Notes: generated by a model from the sequence alone, not told the origin. Positions 47,467 through 57,921 are shown, counted from the stretch's first letter. The stretch: 64,000 nucleotides of DNA from Marinobacter flavimaris (GCF_002933295.1 NZ_PSSW01000002.1:62001-126000); one strand, 5' to 3'. Program-made: numbers and translations.

Positions 47467-50112
47467 GTGACTGAGCTACATCCCGAACTCCGAGAAAACG
47501 TACGAATGCTGGGTGAACTTCTGGGCCAGAGCATACGGCGGTATCCCGGACAGGAATGCTACGAGCTGATTGAGGAAATCCGGGCGGCTGCCAAGTCCGA
47601 CCGTCGCCAGGAAAGCGGGTCCGGCCAGCGACTGGTCAATCTGCTGCGCAAGTTGAGCGATGATGAGCTGCTTCCGGTGACCCGTGCCTTCAACCAGTTC
47701 CTGAACCTGGCCAACCTTGCCGAGCAGTACCATGGTATTCGTCGCAAACGCGGGCACCAGTCTGATCTGATGGTCGAATCGCTCGGGGAGGTGTTTGAGC
47801 GGCTCAAGCAAGGTGATGTCACGCCGGAGGAACTGCATCAGAGGGTGGCGGATCTGCGAATCGAGTTTGTGCTGACGGCCCACCCCACCGAGGTGGCGCG
47901 TCGCACCCTTATTATGAAATACGACGAGATGTCGGACTGCTTGGCGCGTCTGGACCATGACGACCTCATGCCTGCTGAACGGGAGGAAATCGTCAATCGC
48001 CTGTCTCAACTGGTTACCGAAGCCTGGCACACCGACGAGATTCGTCAGGAGCGACCAACCGCAGTGGATGAGGCCAAATGGGGCTTTGCGGTTATTGAAA
48101 ACAGTCTGTGGCAGGCCCTGCCACAGTTTCTGAGGAGCCTGGATACGTCGCTGGAAGACGCGACCGGAAAGGGCCTTCCCCTGCAGGCATCCCCCATCCG
48201 CATTGCATCCTGGATGGGCGGTGATCGTGATGGCAATCCGAATGTCACCCACAAGGTGACCCGCCGGGTCTTCCTGCTTGGCCGCTGGATGGCAGCGGAT
48301 CTCTATCTTCGTGATATTCAGGCGCTGCGGGCCGAACTGTCCATGTGGCAGGCCAGCGACGAGCTCAAGGCCGTTGTTGGTGACTCCCGGGAACCCTACC
48401 GCCATGTGCTCGCCGAACTCCGTGAGCGGCTGATCAGAACCCGGGACTGGGCAGAGGCGAGCGTCAACGGCGAGACCGCGGATGCCAACGGTATTCTCTT
48501 TGAGAACGAGGATTTCACCGGTCCCTTGGAGCTCTGTTACCGATCCCTGGTTGAGTGCGGACTCGAGGACATCGCCAATGGTCCGCTGCTGGATACCATA
48601 CGCCGGGCGCATACTTTTGGCCTGCCTTTGATTCGTCTGGACATCCGCCAGGAGGCCAGCCGCCACGCGGAGGCGGTTGCCGAAATGGTCGATTATCTTG
48701 GCCTGGGGGATTATCTGTCCTGGTCAGAACAGGAGCGCCAGGCATTCCTGGTGAAGGAACTTCAGGGCCGGCGTCCACTGGTCCCCCGAAATTGGGAGCC
48801 CTCGGAATCGGTCGGCGAGGTGCTGGCAACCTGTGAAGTGGTGGCGCAGCAAACGCCGGAAGCCCTCGGGTCCTATGTTATCTCCATGGCCAGCAAGCCC
48901 TCTGATGTATTGAGCGTGATTTTGCTGCTCAGGGAATCCGGAATGAAGTTTCCGATGCGGGTCGTGCCCCTGTTTGAGACCCTGGATGACCTGCGTGGTG
49001 CTCCAGACAGCATGTCTGCGCTGTACGAGGTTGAGTGGTATCGGGAGTATTGCCAGGGCAGGCAGGAAGTGATGATCGGCTATTCGGATTCCTCCAAGGA
49101 TGCCGGCCAGCTGATGGCGGCCTGGGCCCAGTACCAGGCCCAGGAGAAACTTACCCACGTTGCCCGCCAGTATGGCGTGCATCTGACCCTGTTCCACGGC
49201 CGTGGCGGTACCGTTGGCCGTGGCGGCGGACCTGCCAACCGGGCGATACTGTCCCAGCCGCCGGGCTCCGTAAACGGCAGTTTCCGGATTACCGAGCAGG
49301 GCGAAATGATTCGCTTCAAGTTCGGTTTGCCGAGGCTGGCGGTTCAGAGCCTGACGCTCTACACCACGGCGGTTATCGAAGCTACCCTGGCCCCGCCACC
49401 CCAGCCCGAGGACAGCTGGCGGGAAACCATGGACTGGCTTACCGAGCGGTCCTTGAAAGCCTACCGCGATGTGGTCCGGGAAAATCCTGACTTCGTGCCC
49501 TATTTCCGCCAGGTCACGCCGGAACAGGCCCTGGGGAAACTGGCACTCGGAAGTCGCCCGGCCCGGAGGAAGGCCACCGGCGGCGTAGAAAGCCTTCGGG
49601 CCATACCGTGGATCTTTGCCTGGACCCAGATGCGGCTGATGCTGCCCAGTTGGCTGGGCAGTGACGTGGCGCTTGAAGAGGCGGCCCGGGACCACCGGCT
49701 CCCGGTATTGCGTGAAATGATGCAGGGCTGGCCGTTCTTCCGCACCTATGTGGATATGCTGGAAATGGTGCTGGCCAAGGCAGACCTGCGCATCGCCAGC
49801 TATTATGAGCAGACGCTGCTGGACGATGATCGGTTGAAAGCCCTTGGGGAGAGTCTTCGCGTGCGCCTCCAGGGTTGTATCGAGCGACTTCTGGAACTCA
49901 AGGAGCAAACGGATCTGCTGGAGGGAGAACCCGTCTTTGCGCATTCGATGAGGGTGCGTAACCCATACACGGATCCACTGCATTACCTGCAGGCCGAATT
50001 GCTACGGCGGGACCGGGAAAGTGAAGGCAAGGGCGAGGTGCCGGAACTGGTGGAAAGAGCACTGAAAGTCACCATGGCAGGTATCGCTGCGGGTATGCGA
50101 AATACTGGCTGA
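47467..50112 (+). CDS. ppc: Phosphoenolpyruvate carboxylase
   Basis: An 881-residue enzyme that carboxylates PEP to oxaloacetate to refill the TCA cycle. The catalytic histidine is in VLTAHPTEVARRTL. The substrate region is SWMGGDRDGNPNVTHKV, the bicarbonate/PEP region is GYSDSSKDAGQ, and the glycine loop is FHGRGGTVGRGGGPAN. The C-terminus ends MRNTG, the conserved tail that reaches the active site. The start is GTG with AAGGA about 8 bases upstream. It is slightly divergent from paralogue B across 104 bp and is probably transcribed alone. Confidence 0.98.
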   Translation: MTELHPELRENVRMLGELLGQSIRRYPGQECYELIEEIRAAAKSDRRQESGSGQRLVNLLRKLSDDELLPVTRAFNQFLNLANLAEQYHGIRRKRGHQSDLMVESLGEVFERLKQGDVTPEELHQRVADLRIEFVLTAHPTEVARRTLIMKYDEMSDCLARLDHDDLMPAEREEIVNRLSQLVTEAWHTDEIRQERPTAVDEAKWGFAVIENSLWQALPQFLRSLDTSLEDATGKGLPLQASPIRIASWMGGDRDGNPNVTHKVTRRVFLLGRWMAADLYLRDIQALRAELSMWQASDELKAVVGDSREPYRHVLAELRERLIRTRDWAEASVNGETADANGILFENEDFTGPLELCYRSLVECGLEDIANGPLLDTIRRAHTFGLPLIRLDIRQEASRHAEAVAEMVDYLGLGDYLSWSEQERQAFLVKELQGRRPLVPRNWEPSESVGEVLATCEVVAQQTPEALGSYVISMASKPSDVLSVILLLRESGMKFPMRVVPLFETLDDLRGAPDSMSALYEVEWYREYCQGRQEVMIGYSDSSKDAGQLMAAWAQYQAQEKLTHVARQYGVHLTLFHGRGGTVGRGGGPANRAILSQPPGSVNGSFRITEQGEMIRFKFGLPRLAVQSLTLYTTAVIEATLAPPPQPEDSWRETMDWLTERSLKAYRDVVRENPDFVPYFRQVTPEQALGKLALGSRPARRKATGGVESLRAIPWIFAWTQMRLMLPSWLGSDVALEEAARDHRLPVLREMMQGWPFFRTYVDMLEMVLAKADLRIASYYEQTLLDDDRLKALGESLRVRLQGCIERLLELKEQTDLLEGEPVFAHSMRVRNPYTDPLHYLQAELLRRDRESEGKGEVPELVERALKVTMAGIAAGMRNTG

Positions 50113-50190
50113 CCTTGCAGCAGAATAGAAAAAAGCGCCGGTAGAAGGCCGGGTAGTCTGGCCACCGACCAAGAACAAAGGGAGTAAGCT

Positions 50191-51561
50191 GTGGCTCTGG
50201 CTGCACGATTGGAACGTTTTCTTGCCCGCAAGGGCATCAGCTATCGGGAGTTGCCGATTGATCAGGTGACCAGCCTGGATTCGGCAGTTATGGCCTCGGG
50301 CTTGTCACAGGATGCCTTTATTCAGGCAACCCTCCTGATCGACATCACGGGTGTCGTGATGGCGGTACACAAGTTCGACAGTTCCCTGGACCCGGATGCC
50401 GTTCACCAGCTGACCGGTCGCCGTCTCCAGCCGCTGACCGCACGGCAGACCATGCGCCTGTTCAGTGACTGTGATCCCGGCTTCACCCCGCCCATCGGAC
50501 AGGCTTACGAGCTGCCCGTTATCGTGGACGAGGATGTGATGCTGGCGGATCAGGTCGTGTTTCCCAGTGGCACTGATCATTCCCTGCTAGAAATGGATGG
50601 CCGATCCTTCCGTCTGGCCCTGGCCGGTGCCAGGGAGGGCCATCTGGTTATCCGGGGGCCGGGTAACGGCAACCGCGAGGCACTGACGCTCGAGGAAGTG
50701 GCCGACAAGCTACAGAAACTTTACCGTCTGCCCCCCATGCCGGCCCTGGCGCTGCGTATTTTGCGACTGACTGCCAACACCGATGCGACGGCTCGTGAGC
50801 TGGCAGAGCTGATCGAGTTTGATCCCAGTCTCACGGCCCAGATCATGCGTTACGCCCGGTCTGCGCTGTTCAACTATCCGGGCCAGATCAATTCGGTGCA
50901 GGAGGCGGTCACCCGTGTGCTGGGCTTCGATCGTGTGGCCCACATCGCCCTGGGCATTGCTTCCGTTCGTGCCTTTGAAGTACCCCGTCACGGCATTCTG
51001 GGCATGGACAATTTCTGGCGCCACTCCCTGTACTGCGCGTTCCTTTGCCAGATCGTTGCACCGCGATGTGGCGCCGAAAAGGGGCTGGGCTATCTCTGCG
51101 GCCTGTTGCACAACTTCGGCCTGTTGCTGGTCGGGCATCTGTTCCCGGCCGAATTTGATGAGCTCAATGAGCTTCGCGAAGCGAATCCTGAAGCCAGCAT
51201 GCACTCGCTTGAGCAGCAGGTGTTCGGGCAGGGCAATGGCCAGGAAATCCTGTCGGTGGGCCATGGCGCTATTGGCGGTATCCTCCACCGTTTATGGCAA
51301 CTGCCTGATCCTGTGGTCAAGGCGGCCGGCGTGCATCAACAATCGGGTTACCATGGCGAGCACGAGAATTATGTTTTGATGGTACAGCTGGCCAACGCCC
51401 TGTTGAAGGACCGCGGTATTGGCGATGAATTCAATCCCGACGACGTGCCCGCTTTGCTGGAAGGCCTGGGACTGACGCCCAATGTTGTGGAAGAACTGAA
51501 TGCTGAGCTGGATCGTGTGGCTCCGGATCTGGACGCACTGGCCAGCTCCCTGTCATCCTGA
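50191..51561 (+). CDS. Fusion of a YbaK-like domain with an HDOD domain
   Basis: A 456-residue protein. Residues about 1-150 resemble the YbaK/ProX tRNA-editing fold (LIDITGVVMAVHKFDSSLD, PGFTPPIGQAYELPVIVDED, LADQVVFPSGTDHSLLEM). Residues about 165-385 form an HDOD domain (LPPMPALALRILRLTANTD, LIEFDPSLTAQIMRYARS, LGYLCGLLHNFGLLLVGHL). The C-terminal 60 residues are acidic. The start is GTG with GGGAG 6-8 bases upstream. YbaK-type domains deacylate mischarged tRNA; whether this one is active or only binds a ligand is unknown. HDOD domains are signalling outputs. It stands alone between ppc and adk. Confidence 0.82.
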   Translation: MALAARLERFLARKGISYRELPIDQVTSLDSAVMASGLSQDAFIQATLLIDITGVVMAVHKFDSSLDPDAVHQLTGRRLQPLTARQTMRLFSDCDPGFTPPIGQAYELPVIVDEDVMLADQVVFPSGTDHSLLEMDGRSFRLALAGAREGHLVIRGPGNGNREALTLEEVADKLQKLYRLPPMPALALRILRLTANTDATARELAELIEFDPSLTAQIMRYARSALFNYPGQINSVQEAVTRVLGFDRVAHIALGIASVRAFEVPRHGILGMDNFWRHSLYCAFLCQIVAPRCGAEKGLGYLCGLLHNFGLLLVGHLFPAEFDELNELREANPEASMHSLEQQVFGQGNGQEILSVGHGAIGGILHRLWQLPDPVVKAAGVHQQSGYHGEHENYVLMVQLANALLKDRGIGDEFNPDDVPALLEGLGLTPNVVEELNAELDRVAPDLDALASSLSS

Positions 51562-51641
51562 CACCCTGTCGTTATTCGCTGGAAAAACGGACTTCCGGTG
51601 CATGATACGGAGGTCGACTTTCTCTGACGTGGCTGACTTCG

Positions 51642-51647
51642 TATAAT
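51642..51647 (+). promoter_or_regulatory. Probable adk promoter -10 box
   Basis: A perfect TATAAT lies about 115 bp upstream of the adk ATG in a 200-bp gap. The -35 region at matching spacing (TTTCTC) is poor. The rest of the gap holds short GC-rich repeats but no clear terminator. Confidence 0.35.
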
Positions 51648-51740
51648 GCGCCTTCGCCGATTTCGGCTGACACCTGTTCCGTGCAGGAGAGGCTGTCGCA
51701 AAGGCACGGGTTTTTGCCACAGCTTTTCAAATGATAATGA

Positions 51741-52415
<675 letters not shown>

Positions 52416-52446
52416 ATTGGCATCCTGACCTGAGGTTTTCACACCG

Positions 52447-53142
52447 GTGAAACTGTTGGCACTGGATACGTCATCAGAGGGCTGCTCGGCAGCCCTTCTT
52501 GTTGATGGCGAAATCTCCGAGCGCTTTGAGCTTGCCCCCAGAGGCCATACCCGGCTATTGATGCCGATGGTGCGGGAGCTTCTGGCGGAGAAAAATCTTG
52601 CTCCGGCAGAGCTTGATGCCCTGGCCTTTGCCTGCGGGCCGGGCTCTTTTACCGGTGTCAGGATCGCGACCGGTGTTGTGCAGGGTCTTGCCTGGGGGCT
52701 GGACATTCCGGTGGTGCCGGTGTCTTCACTGCAGGCCGTGGCGCTGGGTGCCATGGATGCTCTGGACCCTCACGAGGAAACCGGTATTGCGGTAGCCTTT
52801 GATGCCCGCATGGGCGAGGTGTATTGGGGCTGCTTCGCTGCCCGGGCAGGACTGCCTGAGGCGTTGGCTTCGGAACAGGTCTGTCCACCCGAGGCAGTCA
52901 CACTGCCTGCGGGCCCCGAGCGCTGGTGCGGAGCAGGGCCGGGCTGGCAATACCGCTCCGCCATGCCAGCGGAGGTGTCAGGGCGCGTTGATCCCATCGA
53001 TGAAACCCTGGTGCTGCGAGCAGCCTGGGTTGCGCGCCTGGCGGTAATCGCATTCGGGCACGGCAAGGCGGTGCCGGCGGAGCAGGCCCAACCTGTCTAC
53101 ATCAGGGATGAAGTGGCCTGGAAAAAACTGCCTGGTCGATAG
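52447..53142 (+). CDS. tsaB: tRNA threonylcarbamoyladenosine factor TsaB
   Basis: A 231-residue ASKHA-fold protein starting MKLLALDTSSEGCSAALLVDG. It contains the CGPGSFTGVRIATGVVQGLA segment typical of TsaB/YeaZ. It forms the TsaD-TsaB-TsaE complex that makes t6A37 in ANN-decoding tRNAs. The catalytic partner TsaD is not in this window. The start is GTG. It is downstream of adk, probably in the same transcript. Confidence 0.95.
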   Translation: MKLLALDTSSEGCSAALLVDGEISERFELAPRGHTRLLMPMVRELLAEKNLAPAELDALAFACGPGSFTGVRIATGVVQGLAWGLDIPVVPVSSLQAVALGAMDALDPHEETGIAVAFDARMGEVYWGCFAARAGLPEALASEQVCPPEAVTLPAGPERWCGAGPGWQYRSAMPAEVSGRVDPIDETLVLRAAWVARLAVIAFGHGKAVPAEQAQPVYIRDEVAWKKLPGR

Positions 53143-53275
53143 TGACCCCGGCCGACTGGTCTGATCCGGGCAAACCGCTTTGGGTAAAAACTGACCAGCT
53201 GTCTTTTCTTCCGTGCGATAATCTTCCATACTTCCATTTCACGTTTTCCTGTCATCCGGCCAGCGGTATCTGAAC

Positions 53276-53638
53276 ATGATTGGCGGAATTAACCCGGGCA
53301 ACAATTTCAACTTCCAGACCGGCAACAACAGCCCGGTCAGGGAGCGCAGCGATGCGGCCCGTGCGCCGGCATCAACGCCCGAAAAAACACCTGACGCGGC
53401 CCGCCGTGACCTTGCCGATGGCAATCAGGGTGTTGTCAGCGACCGCAATGCGACCGAGAGCCTCGAGCGGCGTGTAGAAGCCCGTCGTGCCGCTGAAGAC
53501 GCCCGTCTGGAGCGGTTCCGCGCAGACGAAGTGTCCCTGCCAGCCGCCAGGGCGCTGTCGACCTTTGCCTCTGTCGCCGCAGCCGGTCAGGAAACTGGCG
53601 GTAATGGAAGCCTGGCCGGAATTGATATTCTGGTCTGA
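53276..53638 (+). CDS. Small protein of unknown function coupled to rsmJ
   Basis: A 120-residue protein I do not recognise. It begins MIGGINPGNNFNFQTGNNS, is rich in Asn, Gly and Ala, then has a highly charged helical centre (ATESLERRVEARRAAEDARLERFRADE in segments, about 60-85). It ends with LSTFASVAAAGQETGG and a hydrophobic tail (GIDILV). There is no signal peptide or membrane helix. No strong ribosome site is visible. Its stop codon overlaps the rsmJ ATG by one base (TGATG), and codon use looks like its neighbours, which supports a real gene. Function is unknown. Confidence 0.62.
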   Translation: MIGGINPGNNFNFQTGNNSPVRERSDAARAPASTPEKTPDAARRDLADGNQGVVSDRNATESLERRVEARRAAEDARLERFRADEVSLPAARALSTFASVAAAGQETGGNGSLAGIDILV

Positions 53639-54477
53639 TGCCTGACTCGTCCCCGTCCGCTCCGTACGCCCTCTCTGACCGTTTCCAGAACATCGTCGCT
53701 GTTGCCCGCAGTGCATTGGGTGACCGATTGCAGGCCGATGCTCTTGCCGATTCGCTCGGGGTCCCGAATCTTGGTGTCGTCCGCCCCAGAGACATCCGCG
53801 ACTTCCCGGTTTTACTGTTCCTGGATGAGCAGGGCCTTGGCCTGCAGATGACTGGCAAAGGTGCGCCGGGACCGGTGCGTGCAGAATTCGTGACCGGCAA
53901 GATGGGGTATCGGCGGGAGCACGGCGGTGGCGCGGGCCAGTTGGTGGCCAAGGCGGTCGGCTTGCAGAAAACACGGGCCGCATTGCATATCGTTGATGCG
54001 ACGGCAGGGCTTGGCCAGGATGCCTTTGTGCTTGCCAGCCTTGGCTGCACGGTTACCCTGTTCGAGCGTAACCCGGTCATTCACGCTCTCTTGGCCGATG
54101 GTCTTGCGCGCGCAGCCCTGAATGTGGATTGTGCGGCCATTGTCGAGCGCATGCGACTGCTGGAGGGCAGCAGTATTGAATGGCTTGCCCGACCAGGCAC
54201 CGAGGCGGCGGATGTTGTCTACCTGGATCCGATGTTTCCGCATCGGGACAAGTCGGCCCTGGTAAAAAAGGAAATGCAGGTTTTCCGCACTATCGTAGGA
54301 GACGACGAGGATTCCGCACAATTGCTCGCGGCCGCTCTGGAGAACGCCCGTTACCGGGTGGTGGTCAAGCGGCCCCGTAAGGCATCGGCCATTGAGGGAG
54401 CGGAGCCAACCACCCGCATTGAGGGCAAGAGCAGCCGCTACGATGTGTACGCCATCCGGGCGCTACCACCGCAGTAA
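53638..54477 (+). CDS. rsmJ: 16S rRNA (guanine-1516-N2)-methyltransferase
   Basis: A 279-residue SAM-dependent methyltransferase (YhiQ family) modifying G1516 of 16S rRNA. SAM motif I is VDATAGLGQDAFVLASLG, followed by FERNPVIHALLADGL. The catalytic region is VVYLDPMFPHRDKSALVKKEM. It is coupled to the preceding unknown gene and converges with plsB, with 6 bp between stops. Confidence 0.95.
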   Translation: MPDSSPSAPYALSDRFQNIVAVARSALGDRLQADALADSLGVPNLGVVRPRDIRDFPVLLFLDEQGLGLQMTGKGAPGPVRAEFVTGKMGYRREHGGGAGQLVAKAVGLQKTRAALHIVDATAGLGQDAFVLASLGCTVTLFERNPVIHALLADGLARAALNVDCAAIVERMRLLEGSSIEWLARPGTEAADVVYLDPMFPHRDKSALVKKEMQVFRTIVGDDEDSAQLLAAALENARYRVVVKRPRKASAIEGAEPTTRIEGKSSRYDVYAIRALPPQ

Positions 54478-54483
54478 ATGCCA

Positions 54484-56952
54484 TCAGGCACCCAGCATGG
54501 TGACCTGCTGGATTGCCTGTCGCTTCTCGACACTCAGCACCAGGCGGGCATCGTCCGCCACCTCATCCAGCCCCTCCCCATAGCAGAGCAGGCCATTGTC
54601 GTCGGTGGTGATAACGCCATTGTTCTGCATATTGGCAATGAAGTTGCGGAACAGGCTCTTGTCGAAAAACTCCGGCGCATTCAGGCCGAACAGGATCGAC
54701 ATCCGCTCGGCCAGCAGCGCGCTCTGTTCTTCCAGTTCGGCGGCGCTGATCTTGCCCGAGCCGTATTTGCGGAGAATGCCCAGAGCGATGTGGTAGCGCT
54801 CTACCGTCTGGATGATGAAGCGGGACAGAACCCTGAGCCTCAGCATGGCTTCGGTGCCTTCCTCGGGTCGACCGATCCGGTCATCGTCCAGGGGCTTCAG
54901 CAAGTCATGTTCGATGAGAACGTCAATCCACTGATTGATGACCTTCCTGGCTTCATCGGGCTGGTATTTCAGGAACAGTTCCGATTGCAGGTAGGGGTAG
55001 GCTACGCTGGCGAGGAACACAATCTTGTCCCGGCCCAGCGAATCCTTGTTCTCGAAAAGGCTGGCGATCAGTGAGGGCAGCGCAAACAGGTGCTGGATGT
55101 TGTTCCGGTAATAGGTCATCAGGATTGCGTTGCTGCCTTCGAGGGCAATAATGTCGCCCAGCTTCTGCGGCTGGCGCGTCACCAGGCCCATGCCTTCACA
55201 GTAGGCGATCCAGTCTTTGCCGGACCCCTCTGGCAGGGTTACCGTTTCCGCATACGGGAAAGCCTTTAGCAGGGCGGCGTATTGATCCATCAAGCGGATC
55301 AACTGTCCCTCGTCCATGGCCAGTCGCTCGGTGCCAAGAAGAACCGTGGCGGCCATGCCGATCGGGTTTACCGCAACCGACGCGTTGATGTTCGACGCTA
55401 CCCGGAAGGACAGCTCTGAAACCGCGCTGTTAAGCCACTTCGGACGATACTCGGCGTCGTAGGCCTCGTCGCGCCAACTACTGTGAACATCGTCCAGAAC
55501 CTCAGACAAATGAATGGCTTCGCCAAAGTTGACTGAAACCCGACCAAAGGAGTTACTGAGTTTGCGAACGGTCTTGGCAAGACCGAATACGCTTTCTTTT
55601 TCCTTTTTCTTTCCACGAAGTTCACCCAGATAGGAACGGCCTTCCATCACCTTTTCATAGCCGATGTACACGGGCACGAACACGATGGGTTTGCGATGGT
55701 CCCGAAGGAAACTGCGTACGGTCATTGCCAGCATGCCGGGGCGGGGTTGCAGCATGCGGCCTGTGCGGCTTCGGCCGCCTTCGATGAAATACTCGACGGA
55801 ATAGCCCCGGGAGAACATCACGTGCATGTATTCATTGAACACGGTGGCGTACAGCGGGTTGTCCTTAAAACTGCGGCGCATAAAGAACGCCCCGCCACGG
55901 CGCAGGATCGGGCCGACAATGGGCATGTTGAGATTGATCCCTGCGGCGATATGCGGAGGCATCAGGCCATTCTTGTAAAGCACGTAGGACAGCAGCAGGT
56001 AGTCGATGTGTGAACGATGGCAGGGCACGTAAACCACGGCATTGTCTTGCGCCACTTCCTTCACCACCCGGATATTGTTGATGGCAATGCCGTTGTAGAT
56101 CCGGTTCCAGAGCCATGACAACAGCACCTCCATGAATCGAATCGTGACAACGGACATGCTCGCCGCAATCTCATCCGCATATTTGTAGGCCTTGGCGCGG
56201 ACTTTCTCAGGTGGTATGTCGTCTCTGGCAGCGGTCTCCCGGATGGCTTCCTTGACCGCCTGGGTGCGCACCAGACCTGCCACCAGGGTGCGGCGATGGG
56301 ACAGGTCTGGCCCCAGTACCGCCTGGCGAACCCGGCGGAAGTGGGTTCTCAGGATCCGGGCCAGCTTGCGGTTAGCCCGCTCCTCGCTGTGCCGGTATTC
56401 GTCGATCACCTGTTTCAGTGAGAGCGGCTGGTTAAACTGAACGTAGGTGTTGCGACCATGAACCATGATGATCAGTAACTTCTGAAGCCGGCCGGCGATG
56501 GACCAGGTGTCGGACAGCAAAAGTTTTACCAGGGACTTTTCCTTGTCCGGGGAGCGCCCCCAGAACAGGGACACTGGAACAATCTGTACGTCCTGGTCCG
56601 GATGTTCGAGACCGTAGCGAACCAGGGCCTGAAACTCGTTCGTGGGTGCCGGCGCCTGACGCCCCCTGAAAAAGCCACCGATCCGGCGATAGAGGAAAAA
56701 GAAGGAGTGGGACGGGCCGTTCTTCACCGGAAGGGCTTCGGTGGCGCCAGGAAGTCCTGCACGGATAACTTCCTGCTCCAGAACCAGGCGGCTCGACAGC
56801 GAGCTGTATTGCAGCACGTAGCAAACCGGTTTGTCGGGATCCAGAGCGAGGGCTTCAACGCTGTTGCCGCTGACATCAGTCCGGACCCAGATAAACAGTA
56901 TCTTGCGAAAAAGGGTCAGGATCAGGCTGCGAATGCCCTGGTAAAGACGCAT
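54484..56952 (-). CDS. plsB: Glycerol-3-phosphate acyltransferase PlsB
   Basis: An 822-residue inner-membrane enzyme making lysophosphatidate, the first step of phospholipid synthesis. Acyltransferase motif I is CHRSHIDYLLL, motif II FFMRRSFKDNPLYATVF, motif III YFIEGGRSRTGRML and motif IV FVPVYIGYEKVMEG. I start it at the ATG at 56952 (MRLYQGIRSL), which gives the usual PlsB length. The frame stays open another 329 codons upstream, but that part is antisense to nudC and is not protein-like. Divergent from nudC across 153 bp. Confidence 0.96.
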   Translation of the reverse strand: MRLYQGIRSLILTLFRKILFIWVRTDVSGNSVEALALDPDKPVCYVLQYSSLSSRLVLEQEVIRAGLPGATEALPVKNGPSHSFFFLYRRIGGFFRGRQAPAPTNEFQALVRYGLEHPDQDVQIVPVSLFWGRSPDKEKSLVKLLLSDTWSIAGRLQKLLIIMVHGRNTYVQFNQPLSLKQVIDEYRHSEERANRKLARILRTHFRRVRQAVLGPDLSHRRTLVAGLVRTQAVKEAIRETAARDDIPPEKVRAKAYKYADEIAASMSVVTIRFMEVLLSWLWNRIYNGIAINNIRVVKEVAQDNAVVYVPCHRSHIDYLLLSYVLYKNGLMPPHIAAGINLNMPIVGPILRRGGAFFMRRSFKDNPLYATVFNEYMHVMFSRGYSVEYFIEGGRSRTGRMLQPRPGMLAMTVRSFLRDHRKPIVFVPVYIGYEKVMEGRSYLGELRGKKKEKESVFGLAKTVRKLSNSFGRVSVNFGEAIHLSEVLDDVHSSWRDEAYDAEYRPKWLNSAVSELSFRVASNINASVAVNPIGMAATVLLGTERLAMDEGQLIRLMDQYAALLKAFPYAETVTLPEGSGKDWIAYCEGMGLVTRQPQKLGDIIALEGSNAILMTYYRNNIQHLFALPSLIASLFENKDSLGRDKIVFLASVAYPYLQSELFLKYQPDEARKVINQWIDVLIEHDLLKPLDDDRIGRPEEGTEAMLRLRVLSRFIIQTVERYHIALGILRKYGSGKISAAELEEQSALLAERMSILFGLNAPEFFDKSLFRNFIANMQNNGVITTDDNGLLCYGEGLDEVADDARLVLSVEKRQAIQQVTMLGA

Positions 56953-57105
56953 AAATGGCAACTCCGTTGACGAAACAGGTGCCAAGTTTACTTGGTTGAG
57001 TACAGGGCGGAAAGGTGGACCTTTCATTCTTGGCCGGTGCGGCAATGTGGTACATTTCCGATTGATCTTCCAATAACCCAGTTGATGCATCGAATGGTGA
57101 TCGCA

Positions 57106-57921
57106 ATGACTCAGTGGATACCGGGCTGGACGACCCGCCGGCCGGAAAACGGCGATCTGATCCTCGCGCTGTCGGGATCGGGTGTGGTCAAGCCCGATAA
57201 CGGCTGGCTGCACAGCGGCGACAGCAGCCTTTTCCGGGGCGAATTGCCCGATTCCGTATCTCTGGGCAGTTACAATGGGCGCGGTGTATTCGTGACAGAA
57301 CTGCCGGACACCGGCGTCGGTAATCAGGAGGTTGTACCGCTGCGGGATGCGCTTTTGATGGTTAGCGATGCGCCGGCGGATATGCTCAGTACCGGCTTTC
57401 AGGTCTGGCAATGGTGGCGCGACCACCGATTCTGTGGCCGCTGCGGCGAGGAAACCGGTTTCCATCCGCGTGAGCGGGCCAAGTGGTGCGAACCCTGTGG
57501 CATTCCCTGGTACCCGAGGCTGGCGCCCTGCGTGATTGTCGTCATACGCCGGGATGATCGGCTTCTGCTCGCGAAGTCCTCGCGGGTCAAACGGCACTTC
57601 TACAGCCTCATCGCGGGGTTTGTTGAACCGGGCGAGAGTCTGGAAGGCGCTGTGCACCGTGAAGTGAAAGAGGAGACCGGGCTGGACGTCACTAACATCC
57701 GCTACCACGCCTCGCAACCCTGGCCATTCCCCCATCAGCTCATGGTCGGCTTCTTCGCCGATTACGCCGGAGGCGAGCTGGTTCTCCAGGAGGACGAGCT
57801 TGCCGATGCCGACTGGTTCCTGCCGGGCGATACGCCACCGGTACCACCGGAAACCACCATTTCTGGCCGATTGATCCGGGCCATGGAACACGAGATTTCC
57901 CGGGGAGGCATTCCGGTTTGA
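57106..57921 (+). CDS. nudC: NAD+/NADH diphosphatase NudC
   Basis: A 271-residue Nudix hydrolase that cleaves NAD(H) and can remove NAD caps from RNA. The zinc ribbon is FCGRCGEETGF and KWCEPCG. The Nudix box GFVEPGESLEGAVHREVKEE continues to TGL with all key residues. The NADH motif SQPWPFP is present, but the following residues are HQ where the family has xS. I choose the ATG at 57106 (MTQWIPGW) over upstream in-frame codons that would add an untypical extension. It overlaps murI by 4 bp. Confidence 0.94.
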   Translation: MTQWIPGWTTRRPENGDLILALSGSGVVKPDNGWLHSGDSSLFRGELPDSVSLGSYNGRGVFVTELPDTGVGNQEVVPLRDALLMVSDAPADMLSTGFQVWQWWRDHRFCGRCGEETGFHPRERAKWCEPCGIPWYPRLAPCVIVVIRRDDRLLLAKSSRVKRHFYSLIAGFVEPGESLEGAVHREVKEETGLDVTNIRYHASQPWPFPHQLMVGFFADYAGGELVLQEDELADADWFLPGDTPPVPPETTISGRLIRAMEHEISRGGIPV

